The position numbers and the translations under genes are program-made. This document shows, piece after piece, positions 1 through 7,557 of a stretch of 64,000 bases of DNA. Within the stretch, counting starts at the first letter, position 1. Every line of letters starts with the position of its first letter. Below the pieces are notes generated by a model. It saw only the letters and a program-made list of their open reading frames with translations, searched no databases and was not told the origin of the DNA. Source of the DNA: Amycolatopsis sp. EV170708-02-1 (lineage in GTDB: Bacteria; Actinomycetota; Actinomycetes; Mycobacteriales; Pseudonocardiaceae); NCBI RefSeq assembly GCF_022479115.1, contig NZ_CP092497.1, positions 1-64,000 of the forward strand, given 5' to 3'.

Positions 1-1271
1 AGCAGCCACACCGCGCACCGAGGCGAACACGGGGTCACCGACAGTTCAGCGTGAAGACGGTCGTGGTGATCCCGCTGCGCCGCAGTGTCAGCGTCGACCA
101 CCTCACCCGTCGACTTCGTCAGGTACTTGGTCAGGTAGCCGATATGACGCCCGGATTCCTCCGTGCCGCCAAGATCCCCTTGGAGTGCACCTGACGGCCG
201 AACGTGACCACGTGCGCCGGTTCCTCCACCGCCTCCGAGCTTCGTCGAACGACGGCAGAGGCTCCCGCGTGTCCGGGTCCACAAACGAGCGGGAATCCAT
301 GTCCCACAACGGTTCCCGGTCCGTGTACACGATCTCGTCATGGTTGGGCCACCACACCTGATGGTAGGTAGCCTCCGTGACCATCCTGATGACTTCGTGG
401 GAGATGGAGCCCCGGAGCGCGGTGTGCAGGTGCGGAGCCGCCCGCCGTTGGGGTTCCACGGTGGCGAAGTACTGCACATCCCAGCCGACCACGCGCCGCA
501 GGTTCTGCCACCACCTGTCCACCAGCGCCGAGAAGTGCACCGCGTCCCGAGCCGCCGCCGGTAGTCATACGTCGACGGGTTCACCGGCGAACCATCGGAC
601 CGCACCGGGCCGTAGGTGTCGCAGGTGAGCGTGACGAACATCGACGGCCGGAACTTCCCCGCGTACTCACGACCCACGGTGGTCTTGGCGACCTTGCGCC
701 GAGGCAGGTTCGGCGCATCCTGCCGCCGCTTCGTGGACCGCTTCACCGGACGCTTCTCCGGAACGTCGAGAGCGGGCAGGCGCCCCGTCATCCCGGACGC
801 CCGCAGCTCCTCGTCCACCGAGGCGACCTCTGCCCGCAGCTCCTCCGCCTCGACCTCATCCCCGGCTTCGATCGCGTCCCGGTAGTGCGCCGCCAGGTCA
901 GCCCGGAACTCCAGTAGCTCCGTTTGCGTCTCTGACGGCCTCTCGCGGGTGATCACGGGTTCTTCGGTCATGTGCCAGCCCTCGCGGCACTGTGCCTGCC
1001 TCAGCGCCTTTGCCTTGCGAGCACAGGGAAGGCACACCGACTCCACAGTGGACCCGCACGGCACAGGCACGTAGCGGATCTCGCCGGTTTCGGTGTCTCC
1101 GACCTCCATAGTGAACGGCCGAACACACACGCCGTGCTTCTCCGCAGTGGCCTTCACGACCTCCGCTGACAGCGTCCCGCGGCTTACCCTGACCCCTACT
1201 CCATTCGGGGGTGCCGGCCGGGCGTCCGCACCCGCTTCTACCTGCGAATTCGTGATTTCGGTGGTGGTCAT
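1..1271 (-). CDS. repSA: RepSA-like AICE replication initiator (partial, frame-disturbed)
   Basis: Replication initiator of an actinomycete integrative element; it would nick and replicate the excised circle. The ATG at 1271 overlaps the traB stop (ATGA), so the two are translationally coupled. The N-terminal ~240 residues read cleanly, including a cysteine cluster with a CLPCARK motif. Downstream the RepSA-conserved stretch (FWQNLRR-like, VQYFATVEPQ, and the HUH-type motif PHLHTAL) lies one frame away, between about 555 and 240. A third frame follows to about 172, after which GYLTKYLTK returns in the original frame. The original frame has no stop all the way to the left edge. Three single-base losses would explain this exactly. 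It is either a decayed gene or three sequencing errors. The C-terminus lies outside the window. Confidence 0.8.
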   Translation of the reverse strand, partial: MTTTEITNSQVEAGADARPAPPNGVGVRVSRGTLSAEVVKATAEKHGVCVRPFTMEVGDTETGEIRYVPVPCGSTVESVCLPCARKAKALRQAQCREGWHMTEEPVITRERPSETQTELLEFRADLAAHYRDAIEAGDEVEAEELRAEVASVDEELRASGMTGRLPALDVPEKRPVKRSTKRRQDAPNLPRRKVAKTTVGREYAGKFRPSMFVTLTCDTYGPVRSDGSPVNPSTYDYRRRLGTRCTSRRWWTGGGRTCGAWSAGMCSTSPPWNPNGGRLRTCTPRSGAPSPTKSSGWSRRLPTIRCGGPTMTRSCTRTGNRCGTWIPARLWTRTRGSLCRRSTKLGGGGGTGARGHVRPSGALQGDLGGTEESGRHIGYLTKYLTKSTGEVVDADTAAQRDHHDRLHAELSVTPCSPRCAVWL

Positions 1272-2851
1272 GCCGTCCCCCTCTCGCCGCGCCGATCTGA
1301 CAGGTGCACCACCGACGCGCCACCGTTGGTGACGTAGTGCTCCAGATGCTTGACCGTCTGATCGGACACCCAGCCCGCCCGCACACGCAGCGGTTCGCGG
1401 ATGCCCTCTCCCCACACGTAGCCGACACCGGCCGCCGACTCCGGAATCCGGTTCGCCCACGCCCCGCGCTCGAACGCGCCGTCACCGAGCACCATCGGAA
1501 CCTGCGACTTGGACGTCACCCGCAGCGCCACCCGCCGGGGCAGCAACTCCCGCACCGGAACGGTTTCCTTCGTCGGCTCCTGCACATAGCCGCGCACCGT
1601 GAACAACAGCGCACGGCCTTGCGTGGCCAGCACTGCTACCCGCTCCACAATGGCCTCACGGGTCTTGCGGTCGGTGTAGCGGGTCAACGCGCCGATCTCG
1701 TCGAACTCCAGAAGCTCCAACGGATACTCCGTCGAGAGCGGCACCTCACGGGTGTTTCCCGCGAAGACGCGCTTACGGTTCTCCAGCTCATCGATCAGCG
1801 CGTCCAGGATCTCCAGAGCCTCCTTACCGCTCTGGCCGTAGCGGGTGAAGATCCCGCGCCCGTAGGACAATTCCATCGCTTTCGGGTCGATCCCCGACAC
1901 ACGCACCAGACCGGCCCGGATGGCCGGGGCAGCCGACACCAGCGGCGACCACATCACCGAGCCCTTACCGGCCCCGGTCGCGCCAGCCACCAACGTGTGC
2001 GCGCCACGACCCATCAGCGGCAGCGTCCACGGCGTGCCGTACTCCGTCGACCCCGCATAGACCGCCCGCAGATCCACCCCCGACCCGTCGGTGGGCAGCA
2101 GCTCCGGGACAGGCAGGCACGTCACCGCCGCGTCGAGCAGATCACGGCGCATGAAGTCGATGGACACCACATTGGGTTCCAGCTCCCGCACCTGACACCG
2201 CTGAACCTTGCGCGCCACCGCCAGCTCCCGCGCGACCTCATCGAAGTCTTCCGGCTTCTGGCCCGGAACCAGCCGGACCCGGACCTCATCCCACGACGGG
2301 CCGGAGCGCACGGACAGCAGTTTCGGCACTGCCACCCCGGATGCCTGCCGAGCCTTCGCGACCGCCTCACGCTTACGCCGACGTGACACCAGATTCACCG
2401 TCACATCAACGGGAATCGCGTCATCCCGGACAGTCAGGCCGCAGGCGTGCAGCCAACCGGCCAGCTTCCGACCGTAGAGCGCCCAGCGCAGCCACCACCC
2501 GCGCAGCCACCGACCGCACCACTGGTCATAGCCCACCTCGTCCAGCCGCCACCACACCAGCAGCACGACCGCCAGCACGCCCACCGTGACGACGAGCGAG
2601 ATCCAGCCCAGCCAGGTGCACCAGGCCCACAAAGCCAGCAGTGCCAGGCAGGTACGCCAGCGCGTGACCAGTTGCCGAACAATCCAGCCGACCACCCGCA
2701 ACAGGCCCCACAGCGCCATTCCGAGCACCGCCAGCGCGGCCAATGCCTCCAGCACACTCGCCAGGACACGGCCGACCTTGGCCAGCACCCACAGCACCAC
2801 CGCCAGACCGCCGCCGACCGCAAGGGTGGTCATGATCTCCTGCGTGTTCAT
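1268..2851 (-). CDS. traB: TraB/FtsK-SpoIIIE-type conjugative DNA translocase
   Basis: Membrane-anchored hexameric ATPase that moves double-stranded plasmid or element DNA between hyphae in AICEs. The protein has 527 aa. It starts with several hydrophobic segments (residues ~10-105). A soluble region follows with a Walker A motif GATGAGKGSV (~residue 285) and a Walker B-like LLEFDEIGAL, then the C-terminal FtsK-type core. The ATG at 2851 overlaps the stop of the zinc-ribbon gene (ATGA), and its own stop overlaps the repSA ATG. Order and size match the main transfer protein of SLP1/pSAM2-type elements. I see no frame damage here, unlike in repSA. Confidence 0.9.
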   Translation of the reverse strand: MNTQEIMTTLAVGGGLAVVLWVLAKVGRVLASVLEALAALAVLGMALWGLLRVVGWIVRQLVTRWRTCLALLALWAWCTWLGWISLVVTVGVLAVVLLVWWRLDEVGYDQWCGRWLRGWWLRWALYGRKLAGWLHACGLTVRDDAIPVDVTVNLVSRRRKREAVAKARQASGVAVPKLLSVRSGPSWDEVRVRLVPGQKPEDFDEVARELAVARKVQRCQVRELEPNVVSIDFMRRDLLDAAVTCLPVPELLPTDGSGVDLRAVYAGSTEYGTPWTLPLMGRGAHTLVAGATGAGKGSVMWSPLVSAAPAIRAGLVRVSGIDPKAMELSYGRGIFTRYGQSGKEALEILDALIDELENRKRVFAGNTREVPLSTEYPLELLEFDEIGALTRYTDRKTREAIVERVAVLATQGRALLFTVRGYVQEPTKETVPVRELLPRRVALRVTSKSQVPMVLGDGAFERGAWANRIPESAAGVGYVWGEGIREPLRVRAGWVSDQTVKHLEHYVTNGGASVVHLSDRRGERGTA

Positions 2852-3027
2852 CGCCGACCACCCCGCAGACCAGCAGCGGGAACCACGATCGGCAGCGGCA
2901 GCATCCCCATGCACGGGGAGCACTTCTCCTCACCCGGCAGCAGCCGAGCGAACCGTTTGCATTCCGTACAGCGCGTTCGGGTGACCCCCGTTGACGCGCG
3001 CCGCGTGTCATCATTTATCTTATTCAT
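2848..3027 (-). CDS. 59-aa zinc-ribbon-like protein of the AICE
   Basis: A short gene read directly from the sequence: ATG at 3027, TGA overlapping the traB ATG at 2851. The protein carries two CxxC pairs (RCTECKR and KCSPCMG, ~16 residues apart), the spacing of a small zinc ribbon, followed by a hydrophobic PLPIVVPAAGL tail. A GGAG sequence sits about 10 bases before the ATG. Coupling to traB suggests a role in element transfer or replication, perhaps as a DNA-binding accessory protein. The function is inferred only from the cysteines and the context. Confidence 0.65.
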   Translation of the reverse strand: MNKINDDTRRASTGVTRTRCTECKRFARLLPGEEKCSPCMGMLPLPIVVPAAGLRGGRR

Positions 3028-3051
3028 TGTTCACTTGCTCCAGTGGACAGG

Positions 3052-3093
3052 CGCAGAACCGGTTTCAGTTTGCCGACCAAGGCCGGTTCTGCG
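3052..3093. repeat. 11-bp perfect inverted repeat upstream of the traB block
   Basis: The arms CGCAGAACCGG (3052-3062) and CCGGTTCTGCG (3083-3093) are perfect complements separated by 20 bases. The repeat lies between the HTH gene (ends 3196) and the zinc-ribbon/traB/repSA block. It could be an operator, part of a replication origin, or a terminator. No T-run follows on either side. Confidence 0.6.
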
Positions 3094-3114
3094 TTCTTAT
3101 GGGACACTTTTAGC

Positions 3115-3160
3115 CGCGTGAGGACGTGTTTATGTATCGCACGTCCTCACGCGCGTTTTT
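3115..3160 (+). terminator. 14-bp hairpin followed by T-run
   Basis: The arms CGCGTGAGGACGTG (3115-3128) and CACGTCCTCACGCG (3140-3153) pair perfectly around an 11-base loop and are followed by GTTTTTG on the plus strand. It looks like a Rho-independent terminator for rightward transcription. All neighbouring genes run leftward, so it may instead stop antisense transcription or be part of an origin or transfer locus. Confidence 0.6.
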
Positions 3161-3195
3161 GTTTCTATATTGACTTTTCGTTCGGTCTATCTGAA

Positions 3196-3543
3196 TTAGT
3201 AGCGCGAGATTCGATCCGCTCCCCACTGCGTCGAAGCCTGCCTGCCGGGTGGGCGAAGCTGAACACCCTCGGCCAGCAGGACCCGCCGAGTCTGGCCGCA
3301 GCTCATGCCATGAATGTCAGCCAGTTGCTGAATCGTGTGGCCGCCGTTGTAAGCGTTCACCAGACCCGGAGGCGCTGGCGGCAGCGGGACCTTTGGGGGG
3401 CGAAGCTTGACCTTCGCACCGAGGAGCGCCGTTCGGACCGCCCGATAGCTGAACCCGTATTGCTGAGCCAGGCCCTCGATAGTTCTCCCCTCATTCACGT
3501 AACGGTCGGCAAGCTCGACGACCACGTCAGAATCAAGCGCCAT
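3196..3543 (-). CDS. Small protein with two helix-turn-helix repeats (AICE)
   Basis: A 115-aa protein with two similar HTH modules. One is near residues 18-45 (IEGLAQQYGFSYRAVRTAL), the other near 68-93 (IQQLADIHGMSCGQTRRVLL), joined by a proline-rich linker. Each looks like a resolvase/transposase-type recognition helix. The ATG at 3543 overlaps the upstream gene's stop (TGATG). It is probably a DNA-binding regulator of element maintenance. The family is not named with certainty. Confidence 0.75.
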   Translation of the reverse strand: MALDSDVVVELADRYVNEGRTIEGLAQQYGFSYRAVRTALLGAKVKLRPPKVPLPPAPPGLVNAYNGGHTIQQLADIHGMSCGQTRRVLLAEGVQLRPPGRQASTQWGADRISRY

Positions 3544-4043
3544 CAGCGAGTCTCCGCCTTCTCTTTCGCGATCCTCGCCGCCAGCTCCTCCGCCTTGTCT
3601 TCCTCGTGTGCGACCCAGTACCGAATCTCGTGATGATGGAAACGGTCCACATCGGACACTGCGCGGTACATCTTTGCGTTGGCCTGCCGCCATTTCAGCC
3701 ACGTTGCGAGGTTCGAGCCCGGCAGCGGCCGAGTGGACGCCGCAACGTGGTGAGCATCCTTGAGCGTTTGCGGCTCATTCCTGCCCGGGTAGTCATCACA
3801 GACCCCGTTCCTTGCGCGGCTTTCGAGCAGCGCCGCCAGTTCGTCCGCGCAATCGCGGAGTCGGCGAAGGAAGGCGGCTCGGTCCGGCCAAGTGCTCCGG
3901 TCGCCCGGGGGCCTGATCAGCAGCAGGCCAGCCGTACCCGACAGCACCAGCGCCGGGGGTGATTCCGGACTCGAACCAGTCTCCTCCACTGTCGCCTCGT
4001 CCCACCGGGAGATCACCCATGTCGGACCGAACCCCTCCCGCAT
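3543..4043 (-). CDS. AICE hypothetical protein
   Basis: A 166-aa soluble protein with no motif I recognise. It is rich in charged residues at the C-terminus (KAEELAARIAKEKAE), which may form a short coiled coil. It is coupled to the downstream HTH gene by a TGATG overlap. Its first 250 bases lie inside the 3' part of the gene starting at 4305, in another frame. Either the two genes truly overlap or the upstream one has lost its normal stop. Function unknown. Confidence 0.55.
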   Translation of the reverse strand: MREGFGPTWVISRWDEATVEETGSSPESPPALVLSGTAGLLLIRPPGDRSTWPDRAAFLRRLRDCADELAALLESRARNGVCDDYPGRNEPQTLKDAHHVAASTRPLPGSNLATWLKWRQANAKMYRAVSDVDRFHHHEIRYWVAHEEDKAEELAARIAKEKAETR

Positions 4044-4305
4044 ACTCGTCACCTCCTGCCCTGCGTTCCCACTCCCGTGCTTGGTCTTCGAACGCTTGCG
4101 CGGCCGAGCCCACGGCGGCAACCACCCACCACGGCTGATCACGGTCACCGGCCAACGCCCGCCAGGCCTGCGCGACCGACCGCGACGCCGCCGCCATCTC
4201 CCAGGCAACCTCCGGATTCGTGCCCCGCGACCGTGCGTCCGCGTCCGACGCGTCCCGATAGGCGCGATAGGCCGTCTCCCACGCTGATACCCGCTTGTTC
4301 GGCAT
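3796..4305 (-). CDS. AICE hypothetical protein, N-terminal part credible
   Basis: Starts at ATG 4305 (a GTG at 4308 is directly before it). Residues 1-90 look like a real small helical AICE protein, with repeated alanine/tryptophan-rich helices such as AWEMAAASRSVAQAWRAL. From about residue 88 on, the frame runs antiparallel to nothing recognisable and overlaps the following gene by ~250 bases. The natural protein may end near 4043, and a small indel may have removed the stop. Function unknown. Confidence 0.5.
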   Translation of the reverse strand: MPNKRVSAWETAYRAYRDASDADARSRGTNPEVAWEMAAASRSVAQAWRALAGDRDQPWWVVAAVGSAAQAFEDQAREWERRAGGDEYAGGVRSDMGDLPVGRGDSGGDWFESGITPGAGAVGYGWPAADQAPGRPEHLAGPSRLPSPTPRLRGRTGGAARKPRKERGL

Positions 4306-4338
4306 CACGACACCACTTCCCTGTAGAAGTCAGTGCCG

Positions 4339-4809
4339 TCACGCGGCCTTGGCCGAGGACTCACCCGCCGTCGACCGGGCCGCCTTCCCACCCGGGGCCG
4401 AACCCGAGCCACTCGCCGCAGCCTTGAACCCGGTCGCGCGGAACATGTAGGCCAGGTACTTGAACTCGCCCTGCCCGGTCACCTTCGGCTCAGCGGTCAA
4501 CCCGTCGAGCTCCACCGGCCGCATCCCCGGCATCACCTCCGCCGTCGTCGGCACCGGCTGCACATCAGCCAGCAACGTGATTTCAAACGATGCCCGCTTC
4601 GCCTTCGCCTCACCCGGATCGGTCGCCGTGAACTTCCACTGCCGCTTACCCGTCACTTCATCGACCCTCTGCCGCACCGGCCGCCCCTGCGCCTTGTCCT
4701 CACGCGACTGGTACTCGTTGTCCGCCGACACCTCTCCCACCATCACCAGACCCATAGGGAACGCGTCGTCGTGCTCGATGCTGAACCGGATACCTTTTTC
4801 GATCGCCAT
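4339..4809 (-). CDS. AICE-associated conserved hypothetical protein
   Basis: A 156-aa soluble protein. The ATG at 4809 is preceded by GGAAAGG about 9 bases upstream. The body is a predicted beta-rich domain, with a low-complexity alanine/serine/glycine/lysine tail from ~residue 130. It is the first gene of the leftward transfer/replication block, divergent from the gene at 4971. No catalytic motif is visible. It resembles the small proteins commonly found upstream of traB in AICEs, but I cannot assign a role. Confidence 0.65.
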   Translation of the reverse strand: MAIEKGIRFSIEHDDAFPMGLVMVGEVSADNEYQSREDKAQGRPVRQRVDEVTGKRQWKFTATDPGEAKAKRASFEITLLADVQPVPTTAEVMPGMRPVELDGLTAEPKVTGQGEFKYLAYMFRATGFKAAASGSGSAPGGKAARSTAGESSAKAA

Positions 4810-4958
4810 GTCGTGTTGAACCTTTCCGCTTGTCGTTTCCGCCTTTACCGGCGTACCTACAACAATCGGCCAAACAGGTGTCCCGTCACGACACCATGGA
4901 GTACTCACCTGAACGCATCGCGTGCTCATGTTGTCTCATCTTGTCTTGTCTCGCGTGC

Positions 4959-4970
4959 TAGATTGGTCTC
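4959..4970 (+). promoter_or_regulatory. Likely -10 of a leaderless transcript
   Basis: TAGATT at 4959-4964 lies six bases before the ATG at 4971, the spacing typical of leaderless actinobacterial mRNAs. No ribosome binding site precedes that ATG, which fits. Three TTGTCT copies (4931, 4941, 4946) lie just upstream and could be regulator half-sites. No clear -35 at 17 bases. Confidence 0.5.
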
Positions 4971-5948
4971 ATGAGCACCGATACGGCCACGTCGGAGGCC
5001 CGCCCCATCGTTCTCAAAGTGCTGCTCAGGGGACGGCACTTGCAGAGCTACCGCGCGTTCTGTCGCGAGTACGACAAGGTGGCCGAGAGGGTCGACAAGA
5101 GCCTACGAGGCGGCGCCCCCAGCAAGGCCCAGTTCTATCGGTGGCTATCCGGTGACATGGTCGGCCTTCCCTACGCCGACCATTGCCGCATCCTTGAAGC
5201 AATGCTCCCCGGCTGGCAGGCCGAACAACTCTTCGAGCCCCACGACGGCGGAATCGAGTTCGTACCCGAACCACCGAGTGCCACCCCGGAGCAGCCCGAG
5301 GAAACTCGCCTCGAACCCGAAGTGCGCCGCGCTCCGTACGGAAGCCAAATCGGCGAGGAATTTACTCTATCGGTTCCCCGTGCCGAATTCGGCGAAGCGA
5401 AGATCGACGTATTTTCCCTACCAAACCCCCAGCCCGGAAGTCTCCTGGATCTCAACTGGGAAACTTTTGGCCTTGGCATTGAACGACTCGGAAGCCAGAT
5501 CAAGAACCTCGGAAGCCGTCTCGACGTCGATATTTGCTTCGGCATCAACGAGGCCGGATTGGTAATGGCTACCTTTCTTTCTTCCTCACGGTTCTCGCGA
5601 TGCCCTATCGGATACCTTCGCTGCAACAAGGTTCGCGGCGGAATTGAACTCGATGACGCTTCCGTCTTCCCGGAATCAAAAGACCATCCCACGATCGTAT
5701 TGTGCGATTTCGAAGTCAAACACTCGGACGCAATTGGTTACCTCGCAAAACAGGTCCGAGAGCGCTACCCGACGGCAGACCTCTACTTTGCGGTGTTTGG
5801 CGCCATGACCCACGGGGACGACCCCCGCGCGTACAGCTTTGACGACCTCGCGGGCGTGCAAAACCTGCGCAAGGCAGACTTCTCGGCTATCTTCATCGCT
5901 GCAACCATGAGCCCGCCCGGCATTGAACCCCCATTGGAACTGCGCTAA
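4971..5948 (+). CDS. HTH protein with phosphoribosyltransferase-like C-terminal domain
   Basis: A 325-aa protein. Residues ~10-80 form an XRE-like DNA-binding segment (LQSYRAFCREYDKVAERV ... FYRWLSGDM) typical of AICE/actinobacterial regulators. Residues ~150-320 resemble a type I phosphoribosyltransferase: a GINEAGLVMATFL segment in the place of the early phosphate loop, and IVLCDFEVKHSDAIGYL where the PRPP loop would be. The acidic pair is altered, so activity is uncertain. Base composition from about 5340 is visibly richer in A/T than the surroundings, suggesting separate acquisition. It is followed after 20 bases by the IMPase-like gene and is probably co-transcribed. It is divergent from the transfer block, so it could also regulate that block. 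Confidence 0.6.
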   Translation: MSTDTATSEARPIVLKVLLRGRHLQSYRAFCREYDKVAERVDKSLRGGAPSKAQFYRWLSGDMVGLPYADHCRILEAMLPGWQAEQLFEPHDGGIEFVPEPPSATPEQPEETRLEPEVRRAPYGSQIGEEFTLSVPRAEFGEAKIDVFSLPNPQPGSLLDLNWETFGLGIERLGSQIKNLGSRLDVDICFGINEAGLVMATFLSSSRFSRCPIGYLRCNKVRGGIELDDASVFPESKDHPTIVLCDFEVKHSDAIGYLAKQVRERYPTADLYFAVFGAMTHGDDPRAYSFDDLAGVQNLRKADFSAIFIAATMSPPGIEPPLELR

Positions 5949-5968
5949 ACCTCGAAGGTGGCCAATCA

Positions 5969-6898
5969 ATGAAGCCCGACAGCTTGATTCCTGATCTGGC
6001 GGCAAATATCGCCAATTCAGTCAAGGCAATGATGCTCGAAATACGCCCGCGGCTTGAATACGCCGCCCTTTCAGGCAAGCGTAGTGAGCATGAAAACCTA
6101 CGACACAGTGACAACTTTCTCTCAGACTTCGACCTCTGGATGCACCAACGCTACAAAGAGGAAATCGCCAAACACGTCCGTTCGTTCGTGTACGCCTCAG
6201 AGGAAGCTGATCCCGAGGTGATCGGCCCGGACCCAGACCCCGATCTGTGCGTCTTGGTTGATCCGCTGGACACGAGCGAACTTGCCGTGCGGGGCCTGTA
6301 CGGCTACACCCACATCATGGTCTACTCGCGCTCGCTTGCGCGACCGATCGTTTCGGTGATCGGAGATATCTTCCATCACATTCAGCTCTACATTGGCGCG
6401 CGAGATGCACAAGGCGTGGACCGCGCGTTCATGGTTACCGCCGACTCGACGGAATACGTTCTCGATCGACCGTCCCAAGCCTCTCTGTCGCAAGCGTTGG
6501 TCACCAACTACCTCATGCGGCCAGACACACGGTTTGTCTCCCTTGCACAGCAAAGGGATTTTCTCGCTGCGCTCAGCGCGCCGTCCGCCGGGGACAAGAA
6601 GAAGGGGCGCATTGGCGTCGACTTCGGCTCGGTGAGCTTGTGTCATGTGGCCGCAGGGATGACCGATGCCACCGTCGAATTTGCCAAGGGTTTCGCCATC
6701 TGGGATCTCGCACCAGGCCACTACATACTTCACGCAGCAGGCGGGGCCGTCATCGACCTGCACGGCCGACCGATCCCTCTTGACTACGGCTTTCATTCGC
6801 TTGCCGACATTGGTGCAGCGATGGACCCGCGCCAAAAGTTCATCGCCGCCGGTAGCGCCAGCCTTGCCGACGAGATCCTGAAATCCTTGCGCGTGTAG
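5969..6898 (+). CDS. Inositol monophosphatase-like phosphatase (AICE cargo)
   Basis: A 309-aa member of the Mg-dependent IMPase/FBPase/CysQ superfamily. Visible motifs are the metal site EEAD (~residue 73), VDPLDTSELAVRG (~94-106; the family signature DPLDGT has S/E substitutions after DT) and the C-terminal AIWDLAPGHYILHAAGG (~240), matching WDxAAG. Substrate unknown. It pairs with the phosphoribosyltransferase-like gene upstream (20-base gap), so the two may act on a phosphorylated ribose or nucleotide. The pair lies at the far end of the element, where cargo usually sits. AT-richer base composition continues into its first ~150 bases. Confidence 0.75.
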   Translation: MKPDSLIPDLAANIANSVKAMMLEIRPRLEYAALSGKRSEHENLRHSDNFLSDFDLWMHQRYKEEIAKHVRSFVYASEEADPEVIGPDPDPDLCVLVDPLDTSELAVRGLYGYTHIMVYSRSLARPIVSVIGDIFHHIQLYIGARDAQGVDRAFMVTADSTEYVLDRPSQASLSQALVTNYLMRPDTRFVSLAQQRDFLAALSAPSAGDKKKGRIGVDFGSVSLCHVAAGMTDATVEFAKGFAIWDLAPGHYILHAAGGAVIDLHGRPIPLDYGFHSLADIGAAMDPRQKFIAAGSASLADEILKSLRV

Positions 6899-6972
6899 CC
6901 CCTCTGTACCTCTCACTTCGGCAGGCGACGGCTACATGCGTTGCCTGCCGAATTTGGCTCTATGGGATCAAG

Positions 6973-6991
6973 GCGCCGCCGTTGGCGGCGC
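6973..6991 (+). terminator. GC-rich hairpin after the IMPase-like gene
   Basis: The arms GCGCCGCC and GGCGGCGC pair perfectly around GTT, 75 bases after the phosphatase stop. There is no T-run, so it would be an atypical actinobacterial terminator. Confidence 0.45.
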
Positions 6992-7325
6992 GCGGGTCAC
7001 CACCCGTCCGGCGGGCTACGCCCAGGAGGCGACGCCGGCCTCCCGCTCCGCTCCGGCAGGCGCCGCCGGGCGAGCCCGCCGCAGGGCAGCACCCGCAGCG
7101 CGCCACCAACGACGACGGAGACCCAGGAGCAACACGGCCAGGTCACCCGACCCACCCGACTGACGTGGAGTGGTCACCGGGGCTCCCTCGCCTTTCAGCG
7201 TCTAACACCGGCCCGCCCGCATCAAGGCGGGAAAGCGTGCCTTGACACGACCGAACCGGCGCTAGAGGCAGCAGGGACGAGGGGGACGGGGGCAGAACAG
7301 GGACCGGCATTGGGCCAGGACACAG

Positions 7326-7375
7326 CGATAGCCCCGCCTCTTGTTCTGAAGCGGGGCTATCGTTTCCTGCTTTCC
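7326..7375 (+). terminator. Strong hairpin near the right end of the AICE
   Basis: The arms CGATAGCCCCGC (7326-7337) and GCGGGGCTATCG (7351-7362) are perfect over 12 bp with a 13-base loop, followed by TTTCCTGCTTTCCC. This is a good Rho-independent terminator in the rightward direction, and it may insulate the element end from host DNA. The stretch 6992-7325 before it holds no gene that I can support. Confidence 0.7.
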
Positions 7376-7388
7376 CACATGATCAGGT

Positions 7389-7413
7389 TGCTAACACCCA
7401 GCTCGAACCCGGG
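7389..7413 (-). other. tRNA 3'-end-like segment, possible att remnant
   Basis: On the minus strand this reads CCCGG-GTTCGAG-CTGGG, a plausible T-arm, followed by seven bases TGTTAGC and A, as in the 3' end of a tRNA. The anticodon arm and 5' half are absent. AICEs integrate into tRNA 3' ends and leave such a duplicate at the far end. No full tRNA with a GCTAACA 5' end is in the window, so this is a weak call. Confidence 0.3.
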
Positions 7414-7458
7414 CATGACCGCCTGCCCGCCAGGCCGTCTACAGGCCGTCAGACGACA

Positions 7459-7488
7459 GGACACGGCCGGACACAGCGGGACACAACC
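7459..7488. repeat. Three tandem 10-bp repeats (GGACACNNNN)
   Basis: GGACACGGCC, GGACACAGCG and GGACACAACC follow each other without gaps. Helical-turn spacing at the element end suggests arm-type binding sites of an integrase or excisionase, or sites for another DNA-binding protein. No integrase gene is present nearby to test this. Confidence 0.5.
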
Positions 7489-7557
7489 GGTCCGAAAGAG
7501 GCAGGTCAGAGCACCTTTAGCCCCCAGGCACCGAGGTGGCATCCACCAGGCATCAAG

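Noticed and set aside
7389..7440. A complete tRNA gene on the minus strand
   Set aside because: Only a T-arm and 3' acceptor-like segment can be folded; no anticodon arm or matching 5' strand.
7459..7488. CRISPR-like tandem repeats
   Set aside because: Only three 10-bp units without spacers, no cas genes; more like protein-binding sites at an element end.
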